This document shows, in pieces, positions 15,879 through 22,360 of a DNA stretch of 22,360 nucleotides (position 1 is the stretch's first letter; every line of letters begins with the position of its first letter). The translations under genes and the position numbers were made by a program. The stretch comes from CAZEIW01 sp964512305 (GTDB lineage Bacteria; Pseudomonadota; Gammaproteobacteria; Burkholderiales; Burkholderiaceae_F), in assembly GCA_964512305.1 (NCBI GenBank), contig CAZEIW010000133.1, positions 1 to 22,360 on the forward strand. Direction: 5' to 3'. A model generated the notes under the pieces. That model was not told the origin of the DNA, did not search any database, and worked only from the letters and a program-made list of their open reading frames with translations.

Positions 15879-17249
15879 ATGACCGAAACGACCAAGTACC
15901 TGCTGACCGAGGACCGGATCCCGCGCGATTGGTACAACATCCAGGCCGATCTGCCGAAACCGCTACCGCCCCCGCTGCACCCGGGCACGCTGAAGCCGAT
16001 CGGGCCCGCGGACCTCGAGCCGCTGTTCCCGATGGACCTGATCCTGCAGGAGGTCTCGACGGAGCGCCAGATCGAGATTCCGGAGCCGGTGCGCGAGATC
16101 TATTCGATGTGGAGGCCGACGCCGCTATATCGCGCGCGGCGCCTCGAGCGCGCCCTCGGAACCCCGGCCAGGATCTACTACAAGTACGAAGGTGTCAGCC
16201 CGGCGGGCAGTCACAAGCCGAATACGGCCGTGGCGCAGGCGTTCTTCAACCACCGCGCCGGCGTGCGGCGCCTGAGCACCGAGACCGGTGCCGGCCAGTG
16301 GGGCACCGCGCTCGCCTTTGCGGGCGCGCTGTTCGGCATCGATGTGACCGTGTTCCAGGTGCGCGTGTCCTACGACCAGAAGCCGTACCGGCGCGCGGTG
16401 ATGGAAACCTACGGCGCGCGCTGCCTGCCGTCGCCCTCGAAGGAGACGCATTACGGCCGTACCGTGCTCGCGCAGCGTCCTGACCATCCCGGCAGCCTCG
16501 GGATCGCGATCTCCGAGGCGGTCGAGGTGGCGGCGCAGGATCCGCTGGTCAAGTACTCGCTCGGCTCGGTGCTCAATCACGTGCTGATGCACCAGACCGT
16601 GATCGGGCAGGAGGCGATCGAGCAGCTGCAGATGGCGGGGGCGTGGCCCGACGTGGTGGTCGGATGCACGGGGGGTGGATCGAATTTCGCCGGTATCGCG
16701 TTTCCGTTCATCGGCCAGGGTCTGCGCGGCGGCCCGAAGCCGCGCATCGTCGCGGTCGAGCCCGCGGCCTGCCCGTCGCTCACGCGCGGCAGGTACGCGT
16801 ACGACTTCGGCGACACCGGACACATGGCGCCGCTGGTCAAGATGCACACGCTCGGCTCGACCTTCACCCCGCCGGGCTTCCACGCCGGCGGCCTGCGCTA
16901 TCACGGCATGGGGCCATTGGTCTCGCACCTGAAGCAGCTCGGGCTGATCGAGGCGGTCGCCTATCACCAGGTCGAGTGCTTCGATGCCGGCGTGCTGTTC
17001 GCGCGCAACGAGGGCATCGTTCCCGCGCCGGAAGCGAATCATGCGGTGAAGGGGGCCATCGAGGAGGCGGTGCGCTGCAAGCGCGAGGGCCGCGCCGACA
17101 CCATCCTGTTCAATCTGTGCGGCCACGGCCATTTCGACATGGCCGCCTACTCCGACTACTTCGCCGGCAAGCTGCAGGACGTCGCCTACGACGAGCGCGA
17201 ACTGGCGATGGCCCTGGCCGGACTGCCGTCGGTGCCGGAGACGGTCTAA
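15879..17249 (+). CDS. trpB: Tryptophan synthase beta chain, TrpB2 type
   Basis: PLP enzyme joining indole and serine to give tryptophan. The 456 aa length and the long N-terminal part (LLTEDRIPRDWYNIQADLP) mark the TrpB2 subgroup rather than the usual ~400-aa TrpB1. The PLP lysine is Lys113 in SPAGSHKPNTA, TETGAGQWG lies near 135-143, and the phosphate loop is CTGGGSNFAG (263-272). There is no trpA in the window. Stand-alone TrpB2 proteins are thought to salvage free indole or condense serine with indole independently of TrpA. Whether this genome also has trpB1-trpA cannot be seen here. It is divergent from the cyclase/STAND gene. Confidence 0.95.
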   Translation: MTETTKYLLTEDRIPRDWYNIQADLPKPLPPPLHPGTLKPIGPADLEPLFPMDLILQEVSTERQIEIPEPVREIYSMWRPTPLYRARRLERALGTPARIYYKYEGVSPAGSHKPNTAVAQAFFNHRAGVRRLSTETGAGQWGTALAFAGALFGIDVTVFQVRVSYDQKPYRRAVMETYGARCLPSPSKETHYGRTVLAQRPDHPGSLGIAISEAVEVAAQDPLVKYSLGSVLNHVLMHQTVIGQEAIEQLQMAGAWPDVVVGCTGGGSNFAGIAFPFIGQGLRGGPKPRIVAVEPAACPSLTRGRYAYDFGDTGHMAPLVKMHTLGSTFTPPGFHAGGLRYHGMGPLVSHLKQLGLIEAVAYHQVECFDAGVLFARNEGIVPAPEANHAVKGAIEEAVRCKREGRADTILFNLCGHGHFDMAAYSDYFAGKLQDVAYDERELAMALAGLPSVPETV

Positions 17250-17255
17250 CGCACT

Positions 17256-17358
17256 CCCCTCTCCCGCATCGCGGGAGAGGGGTAGGGGTGAGGGTGCGAA
17301 GCGGAGCCTAGACGCGCCCCCTCACCCCCGGCCCCTCTCCCGCGCGGCGGGAGAGGGG
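17256..17358. repeat. Twin inverted REP-like (BIME-like) element
   Basis: Unit 1 is a perfect 12-bp stem, CCCCTCTCCCGC (17256-17267) with GCGGGAGAGGGG (17271-17282), loop ATC, followed by GGGGTGAGGG (17285-17294). Unit 2 is the same in reverse order: CCCTCACCCC (17319-17328), then the stem 17332-17343 / 17347-17358 with loop GCG. The two units are near mirror images around a 24-bp spacer, so the whole can also fold as one long hairpin. It fills the gap between convergent trpB2 and the glycine-zipper gene and may act as a bidirectional terminator or mRNA stabiliser. Confidence 0.85.
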
Positions 17359-17363
17359 AGTTC

Positions 17364-17846
17364 TCAGCCGTGCGGCGGCGGTGGCGGTGCCGGCGGCGGC
17401 GGGGGCGGCGGGATGTTCTGGCGTACCGCCTGTCCAGGCAACTGGTTGCCCTTCGCGTACATGCACTGCTGGTACGCGATGTCGTAGCGGCGCTGCATCT
17501 GATAGCCCGAGCGCCCGCCTTCGCCGGCGCCGACCGCGCTGCCCGCGACCAACCCGACCGCGGCGCCTGCGCCGGCGCCTTCGTGCCCGCCGGCAAGCGC
17601 GCCGGCGGCGGCGCCGATCGCGGTTCCGAGCGCGGCGGAGCCGACGAAGTTCTGCGACGCGACGTTGTTCGCGTTGCCGCCGATGACCTGCGACGCGTAG
17701 CCGCGGCACAACTGGTCGTCGGCGATGAAGACCTCGAACGGCTTGCCGGGCGCCGGCATCACGGCGACGCTCGGCCCCGTGGGTATCTGCGCGCAGCCGA
17801 GCAGGGCGATCGGTGCGAGAACCGCGATCGATTTCAGCATGTTCAT
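17364..17846 (-). CDS. Glycine-zipper lipoprotein
   Basis: 160 aa. The N-terminal signal MNMLKSIAVLAPIALLGCAQ ends in lipobox LLGC, so it is predicted to be lipid-anchored in the envelope. The central part (about residues 70-108) is a glycine zipper with small residues at regular spacing (AALGTAIGAAAGALAG, then GAGAGAAVGLVAGSAVG), likely a membrane-associated hairpin. Then come an RSGYQMQRRYDIAYQQCMYAKG segment, typical of this family of outer-membrane-associated proteins, and a polyproline tail. The start ATG 17846 follows GAGGAG with 6-nt spacing. It lies 21 bp after the next upstream minus-strand gene and is probably cotranscribed with it. The function is unknown; a stress or envelope role is a guess. 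Confidence 0.85.
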   Translation of the reverse strand: MNMLKSIAVLAPIALLGCAQIPTGPSVAVMPAPGKPFEVFIADDQLCRGYASQVIGGNANNVASQNFVGSAALGTAIGAAAGALAGGHEGAGAGAAVGLVAGSAVGAGEGGRSGYQMQRRYDIAYQQCMYAKGNQLPGQAVRQNIPPPPPPPAPPPPPHG

Positions 17847-17867
17847 GTCGAGCTCCTCAGACGAGCG

Positions 17868-18320
17868 CTATGGCTTCGGCGCCGGGGCGGGTGCCGCTGG
17901 CGCGGATGGCGTCGCGGGCACCGCCTGCCAGCCGCCGGGGCACGAGGGTACGTAAGGGTAGTAGCCCCCGGCGGCGCTGCAGTAGTACCAGTATTGCGGC
18001 GCCGGTGGTGGCGGCGGCGATGCCGACCCGGCAGCCGGGTTGACGATGACCGCGACCGGCGGCTCATACGGGTTCGGGTAAGGATAGACCGGCTCGGGGT
18101 AGAAGTACCACGCCCCGCCCACGACCCACCACCAGCCGAAGCGGCCCTCATGGCGGTCATGCAGCCAGCGGCCATGCCGCCAGAGATCCCAATCGTGTTC
18201 GTGGAAGCGCGCGATGTCGCCGTGAAAGCGCGCCTCGTCGTGGTGTTGAGCCCACGCCGGCATCACGGCCGCAAGCGTCGCAGCGGCGGCCGCCGCGGCA
18301 CGGAATCGTCTCGATACCAT
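17868..18320 (-). CDS. Secreted Trp/Tyr/Pro-rich small protein
   Basis: 150 aa. The N-terminus MVSRRFRAAAAAAATLAAVMPAWA is a Sec signal peptide with predicted cleavage after AWA. The mature protein starts HHDEARFHGD and is very rich in Trp, Tyr and His (DWDLWRHGRWLHDRHEGRFGWWWVVGG, YFYPEPVYPYPNPY). A Pro-rich linker leads to a YWYYC...YYPYVPSCPGGW segment with two cysteines that could form a disulfide. I recognise it only as a hypothetical envelope protein of a type seen in Proteobacteria. GAAGGGA precedes ATG 18320. It is first in a two-gene unit with the glycine-zipper lipoprotein. Confidence 0.8.
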   Translation of the reverse strand: MVSRRFRAAAAAAATLAAVMPAWAQHHDEARFHGDIARFHEHDWDLWRHGRWLHDRHEGRFGWWWVVGGAWYFYPEPVYPYPNPYEPPVAVIVNPAAGSASPPPPPAPQYWYYCSAAGGYYPYVPSCPGGWQAVPATPSAPAAPAPAPKP

Positions 18321-18664
18321 CTGCAGTTCCCTTCAAGCTCCATGCGAGCGCGATGGCCGCACGGGCCACCGATGGCGCGCGCTCGGAAATCCATTAGACC
18401 ATCGCAGGCGGAATTTCACTTGATTTGGGTGAATCGCGTGCGCGCGGAACAGGCCTTTCGCGGCAAATTTGTGCAAAGGGCGTAACCCCTTGTAAGGCCA
18501 GGTCGCGGCCGCCGGCGCGAGGAGCTTCGTGGTTGACCGAAGTCATGCGCGGCAGGCCGCAACGCGCGCAGGATGCGGGAGTCGAAGCACCGACCGCCTG
18601 CCTGATTCGCGTTCGCAAGCGAGCGCACGTTGGGGCATACGCTCGTGATCCGGACCCATCGCCG
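18321..18664. other. Divergent intergenic region between the secreted protein and phaC (344 bp)
   Basis: No supportable gene. On the minus strand TCTAAT (18393-18398) is a possible -10 box for the secreted protein, with no clear -35. The palindrome CCTTGTAAGG occupies 18488-18497. GAGGAG at 18519-18524 is a good Shine-Dalgarno match 8 nt before TTG 18533, which is in frame with the PhaC gene and offers a longer alternative start. However, the codons from 18533 to 18664 have poorer third-position GC than phaC itself. Confidence 0.45.
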
Positions 18665-20431
18665 ATGAATCCCTCGCCCGATCCGGCCGCACCCCATCCG
18701 ACCGCGTCCCATCCAACCGTCGCCTCCCGGGCATCGACCGACCTCGACCGGCTGCTGCACGCGGCGATTGCGCGCGTGGTTGCCGGGGTCTCGCCCGTGT
18801 CGATCGCGCAAGCCCGTGCCGACTGGGCGGCGCATCTGGCGCTGTCGCCGGACAAGCAGCAGCAGCTCGTCGCAGCGGCAGCCGATGGCGCGGCCGAGTT
18901 GACGCGCTGGCTGGCGCGCGGAGCCAACGAGCACGAACGCCCGTTCCGGCCCGAGCCGCGCGATACGCGCTTCAGGGACCCGTTGTGGGGCTTGTGGCCG
19001 TTCAGCCTGTACGAGCAGACCTTCCTTGCCGCGGAATCCTGGTGGCATCGGGCGACCACCGGCGTGCGCGGCGTCACGCGCCACCACGAGGACCTGGTCG
19101 CTTTCTTCGCACGGCAATGGCTCGACCTCGCGTCGCCGTCGAACGCCTGGTGCACGAATCCGGAAGTGCTGGCGAAGACGCTGCGCCTCGGCGGCCTCAA
19201 CTTCCTCTCCGGGCTGGCCAACTGGCTCGAGGACGCGGCGCGCGATGCCGCCGACCAGCCGCCCGTCGGCGCCGAGCGCTACCGGCCGGGCATCGAGGTC
19301 GCGGTCACGCCGGGCAAGGTCGTGCTGCGCAATCGCCTGATCGAGCTGATCCAGTACGAGCCGGCGACGCCGGATGTCTTCGCCGAGCCCGTGCTGCTGG
19401 TGCCGGCGTGGATCATGAAGTACTACATCCTCGACCTGTCGCCGCACGACTCGCTGGTCAAGCACCTGGTCGATCACGGCCACACCGTGTTCGCGATATC
19501 GTGGAAGAACCCGGATCGCGACGATCGCCACCTGTCGTTCGACGACTACCGCGAACTTGGGCTGATGGCCGCGCTCGAGGCGGTGCACGCGATCGTCGCC
19601 GGGCGCCGCGTGCACGCGGTGGGCTACTGCCTGGGCGGAACGCTGCTCGCGATCGGCGCTGCCGCGATGGCCCGCGACCGCGACGACCGGCTCGCGAGCC
19701 TGACCCTCCTCGCCGCGCAGACCGACTTCACCGAGCCCGGCGAGCTGGGCCTGTTCGTCGACGAAAGCCAGCTGACGTTTCTCGAGGACCTGATGTCGCG
19801 CCAGGGCTACCTCACCGGGCGCCAGATGGGCGCCACGTTCCAGCTGCTGCGCTCCGTCGACCTGGTCTGGTCGCGCGCAGTGCACGAATACCTGATCGGC
19901 GAGCGCGCGCCGATGGCGGACCTGATGGCCTGGAACGCCGATGGCACGCGCATGCCTGCCCGGATGCACGCCGAATACCTGCGCAGCCTCTACCTGAACA
20001 ACGATCTCGCCGCGGGGCGCTTCCGGGTCGGCGGCAAGCCGATCGCGCTCGCGGACCTTCATCCGCCGATATTCGCGGTCGGCACGGCCAGCGATCACGT
20101 CGCGCCGTGGCGATCGGTCTACAAGCTCAACCTGCTGACCGACGCCGAGGTGACGTTCGTGCTGACCACGGGCGGCCACAATGCGGGCGTCGTGAACCCG
20201 CCGGGCGATTCGCGGCGCAGCTTCCGCATCGTCACGCGCGCTTTCGGCGGCACTTATCTCGACCCCGACGCGTTCCTGCGGCAGGCAGAAGAGCGCCCCG
20301 GTTCATGGTGGCCGGCCTGGCTCGCTTGGCTCGAGGCGCGCTCGAGCGGCCGCCAGGCGCCGCCGCCGCTCGGCCGCGCCGGTACGGGCGCGATCGCCGA
20401 CGCGCCCGGAAGCTACGTGCTGGTTCGCTGA
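18665..20431 (+). CDS. phaC: Class I PhaC-type poly(hydroxyalkanoate) synthase
   Basis: 588 aa, the usual class I length. It polymerises (R)-3-hydroxyacyl-CoA into storage polyester on granules. An N-terminal domain (about 45-215) precedes the alpha/beta-hydrolase catalytic domain. The lipase-like box is GYCLGG with nucleophile Cys322; Asp477 (GTASDHVAPW) and His505 (TGGHNAG) complete the triad. AWIMKYYILDLSPHDSLVKHL and WNADGTRMP are family signatures. ATG 18665 gives the expected N-terminus but lacks a good Shine-Dalgarno; TTG 18533 is an alternative. No phaA, phaB, phaR, phaZ or phasin gene accompanies it, so it may be a second synthase copy. It converges on the PaaK-like gene with 34 bp between. 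Confidence 0.93.
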   Translation: MNPSPDPAAPHPTASHPTVASRASTDLDRLLHAAIARVVAGVSPVSIAQARADWAAHLALSPDKQQQLVAAAADGAAELTRWLARGANEHERPFRPEPRDTRFRDPLWGLWPFSLYEQTFLAAESWWHRATTGVRGVTRHHEDLVAFFARQWLDLASPSNAWCTNPEVLAKTLRLGGLNFLSGLANWLEDAARDAADQPPVGAERYRPGIEVAVTPGKVVLRNRLIELIQYEPATPDVFAEPVLLVPAWIMKYYILDLSPHDSLVKHLVDHGHTVFAISWKNPDRDDRHLSFDDYRELGLMAALEAVHAIVAGRRVHAVGYCLGGTLLAIGAAAMARDRDDRLASLTLLAAQTDFTEPGELGLFVDESQLTFLEDLMSRQGYLTGRQMGATFQLLRSVDLVWSRAVHEYLIGERAPMADLMAWNADGTRMPARMHAEYLRSLYLNNDLAAGRFRVGGKPIALADLHPPIFAVGTASDHVAPWRSVYKLNLLTDAEVTFVLTTGGHNAGVVNPPGDSRRSFRIVTRAFGGTYLDPDAFLRQAEERPGSWWPAWLAWLEARSSGRQAPPPLGRAGTGAIADAPGSYVLVR

Positions 20432-20465
20432 GCGATGAAACGGCGCTGACCGCCGCGTCGGACGG

Positions 20466-21905
20466 TCAGCTCTCGACCAGGACGCGGCGCAGCTTGCCGT
20501 TGGACGGATTCAGCTGCGGCGGAACCGGGTCCGCTTCGATCACGACCGAGTCGGCCCCCAATTCGGCGCAGTAGCGGCGCCAGGCTTCCGCGGCGCGCTC
20601 GCCGGCGCCGCGCCAGTCGCCCTCGGCGGCATCGAGCCGCAGCACAAAGCGGTTGATCGCAGTCTCCACCAGCTGGAAGCGGTAGACGCCGGCGCGCTCC
20701 TCGATCACGGTCGTGACGGCGAGCGGCGGAACGCTCAGCATGCGGCCGTCGGCGGCGGCCAGGGCGACGGTGTCGTCGCGGCGGCCACCCACTCGCAGCG
20801 CCGGAAGCGGGCTTCCGCACGGGCATGGCCGGTTCGCGAACGTCACGCTGTCGCCGAGATCGTAGCGAATGATCGGCTGGACATGATTCGCGAGGTTGGT
20901 CAGCAGCACCGTCCACGACGGTTCGCCCGGCGCGACCGGCCGGTAATCGCGATCCACCGGCTCCAGGAGCACCCAGTCCCGGTTCAGGTGCAGCGCCCCG
21001 CAGCCGCAGTCGAACGCGATGTTCAGGAACTCGGAAGCGCCATAGTCGTCGACGACCGGACAGCCGAAAGCCGCGCCGATCTCGGCCCGGTCGCGCTCCG
21101 TCAGTGACTCGCCGCCGCTCCAGATGCCGGTCAGATCGAGGCTGAGGCGCCCGGCGCGCTGCTCGCCCGCGAGAACGGCGAGCTCGGTCGGATAGCTGGT
21201 CAGCACGGCCGGCGACGCTTGCGTCAGGCACGACACGATCCGCTCGATGGGCTGCAGCACCGACATGCTGCACGACCGCGCGGAAAGCAGCGGCTGCAGC
21301 CGTCGCATGCGCGTCCACATCGTGATCCCGGCGAAGTGCCCCTCGGTCGCGGCTGCGAACGCCGACGGCTGTCCGTTGGCGATCGCACCGAGCATCCGGC
21401 GCGCATCCGGACTGGCGCGCGACGTGAAAAGCGCCTCGTACACGGCGAGGCTCACGGGATCCTGGACGAAGATGCCGTTTTCGCCGCTCGATCCCGAACT
21501 GGTCCAGACCGTGTACCGGTCGAGGAGCGGTTCGCCGATCCGCGACGGATCGCGCACGAAGGCTTCGACCGTCTCGCGCGTGAGCTCGGGGCGCGTGACC
21601 CATCGATCGAAGTCCGCCATTAACGCCGTCTTGGTGACGACCGGCAGCTGCTCCAGGGCGACGCCGTCAGGCGGCAGGCCCGAATACAGATCGCGATAGA
21701 AGGGGGAGCGCTCGCGCGCCACGGCCACCAGCGCGCGCAGCCGGCGCTGGGCGCGGCTTTCGAGCAGCTCGGGGCCGGTGCAGGTCGCGAGCCAGATATC
21801 GGCGAGGCAGCCCACGAAACTGCAGCACTCCGCCGCCGCCGCCGACACCTCCGCCAGAGTCGGATCGGCGTGCCGCCGCATCGAAGCCGGACCGCCATCG
21901 TGCAT
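20466..21905 (-). CDS. PaaK-like adenylate-forming enzyme (phenylacetate-CoA ligase family)
   Basis: 479 aa. It belongs to the ANL superfamily, in the branch with phenylacetate-CoA ligase and coenzyme F390 synthetase-like proteins. Visible motifs are the P-loop WTSSGSSGENGIF (134-146), the adenine-binding DDYGASEF (286-293), IIRYDLGD (345-352) and the C-terminal catalytic-lysine motif SNGKLRRVL. Four cysteines, in FDCGCG (Cys300, Cys302) and CPCG (Cys361, Cys363), look like a zinc site as in PaaK relatives. It probably activates a carboxylic acid as an acyl-AMP; the acceptor and substrate are unknown. No other paa genes are near, so phenylacetate itself is not supported. ATG 21905 was taken; an in-frame GTG at 21917 is possible. 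Confidence 0.88.
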   Translation of the reverse strand: MHDGGPASMRRHADPTLAEVSAAAAECCSFVGCLADIWLATCTGPELLESRAQRRLRALVAVARERSPFYRDLYSGLPPDGVALEQLPVVTKTALMADFDRWVTRPELTRETVEAFVRDPSRIGEPLLDRYTVWTSSGSSGENGIFVQDPVSLAVYEALFTSRASPDARRMLGAIANGQPSAFAAATEGHFAGITMWTRMRRLQPLLSARSCSMSVLQPIERIVSCLTQASPAVLTSYPTELAVLAGEQRAGRLSLDLTGIWSGGESLTERDRAEIGAAFGCPVVDDYGASEFLNIAFDCGCGALHLNRDWVLLEPVDRDYRPVAPGEPSWTVLLTNLANHVQPIIRYDLGDSVTFANRPCPCGSPLPALRVGGRRDDTVALAAADGRMLSVPPLAVTTVIEERAGVYRFQLVETAINRFVLRLDAAEGDWRGAGERAAEAWRRYCAELGADSVVIEADPVPPQLNPSNGKLRRVLVES

Positions 21906-22125
21906 GCCAACCCCCACCCGCTTGCGCCTCTCGGGGCGGCGGTCGCCGCGCGCAAGCTACCGCCGCGCTTGCATTGAAGCGCGTGCTCAGCCTACGCGGT
22001 TTGATCTGGGTCGGGAATTCGGTAGCGCGCGCAAATGCGGGGCAATGCCCGCTTGGCGCACCGGCGAGCGCCTGCCGGACGGGCCGCGACCGGCGGCCCC
22101 GCGACGGCGAGGCGGCTCCTCGGCT

Positions 22126-22360
22126 TCAGTGCTGGTGCTGCGGCGAAGGCTGGCCTTTGTCGGCGCGCGCCGATTTCGGCATCAGGTAGCCGATCAGCGA
22201 GCGCACCGTCACCAGCGCCAACACCACGAACAGGATGCCCCAGGCGAAGTCCAGTCCGGGGAATGCCTTCGCCAGCAGCGCGAGGATGGGGAACCCTGCC
22301 ATCCCGAGAAGAATCCCCCACGTGTATCCGGCGGTCGAGGATCGGCCTCTGGTTCTGCTC
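22126..22360 (-). CDS. 3' part of a small membrane protein (cut by the window edge)
   Basis: A frame runs from the window end to TGA at 22126-22128 and encodes 77 residues. After a basic stretch it shows two hydrophobic segments, WGILLGMAGFPILALLAKAF and WGILFVVLALVTVRSLIGYL, and a polar His/Gln-rich tail (PSPQHQH). This pattern suggests an inner-membrane protein with two helices in view. Third-position GC is high, as in its neighbours. The start lies outside the window or near its edge, so length and family cannot be judged. It lies 220 bp upstream of the PaaK-like gene on the same strand. Confidence 0.6.
   Translation of the reverse strand, partial: SRTRGRSSTAGYTWGILLGMAGFPILALLAKAFPGLDFAWGILFVVLALVTVRSLIGYLMPKSARADKGQPSPQHQH

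Noticed and set aside
18455..18475. Possible sigma54 -24/-12 promoter (GGCAAATTTGTGC)
   Set aside because: GG and GC are separated by 9 bases instead of 10, and the TGGCAC core is poor.
18533..18664. Small or extended reading frame ahead of phaC starting at TTG with GAGGAG
   Set aside because: The ribosome site is good, but codon texture is unlike phaC and the added residues do not resemble a PhaC N-terminus. Kept only as an alternative start.
18416..20179. Minus-strand open frame (587 codons) opposite phaC
   Set aside because: It is antisense to a complete PhaC with its catalytic triad; high GC keeps the reverse frame open.

Overview
This high-GC window looks chromosomal and betaproteobacterial, in the broad Burkholderiales/Rhodocyclales/Nitrosomonadales sense. 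The main reason is gene order: hisGDCBHAFIE, then a HIT protein, tatABC, a Do-family protease, sspA, sspB and tRNA-Thr. From memory, this block is typical of Betaproteobacteria. Short-form HisG and class I PhaC-type proteins agree with that. No phage, integrase, transposase or CRISPR array was seen.

Region 1 (1-9620, + strand) is a compact operon. hisG, hisD, hisC, hisB, hisH, hisA, hisF and a fused hisIE make every histidine-pathway enzyme expected here except HisZ, the partner that short-form HisG needs, and the histidinol-phosphate phosphatase. They are followed by a HIT nucleotide-binding protein, tatA-tatB-tatC (twin-arginine export) and a secreted Sel1-repeat protein. Several genes overlap by 4 bp. 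HisI and HisE are one open frame, although an ATG with a weak ribosome site survives at the old hisE start.

Region 2 (9623-12414) holds a membrane-anchored, single-PDZ Do-family protease on the minus strand, a 358-bp divergent intergenic region, sspA, sspB and tRNA-Thr(TGT). petABC, which I recall lying between the protease and sspA in relatives, is absent. sspA carries a one-base frameshift after codon 29, so it is either a sequencing error or a broken gene.

Region 3 (12415-17363) is accessory. It contains a lipoprotein of unknown function, an 879-residue class III nucleotidyl cyclase / STAND-type ATPase / TPR protein on the minus strand, and a divergent stand-alone TrpB2 tryptophan synthase beta chain. 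Between trpB2 and the next, convergent gene lies a pair of perfect 12-bp-stem hairpins in inverted orientation (REP/BIME-like).

Region 4 (17364-22360) has a minus-strand pair of small envelope proteins (a glycine-zipper lipoprotein and a Trp/Tyr/Pro-rich secreted protein), a class I PhaC-type polyhydroxyalkanoate synthase, a convergent PaaK-like adenylate-forming enzyme, and the 3' end of a small membrane protein cut by the window edge.

I do not see a clearly new biological system. The best leads are the in-frame HisI-HisE fusion, the sspA frameshift, the missing petABC, the twin inverted REP, and the divergent cyclase-STAND/TrpB2 pair.
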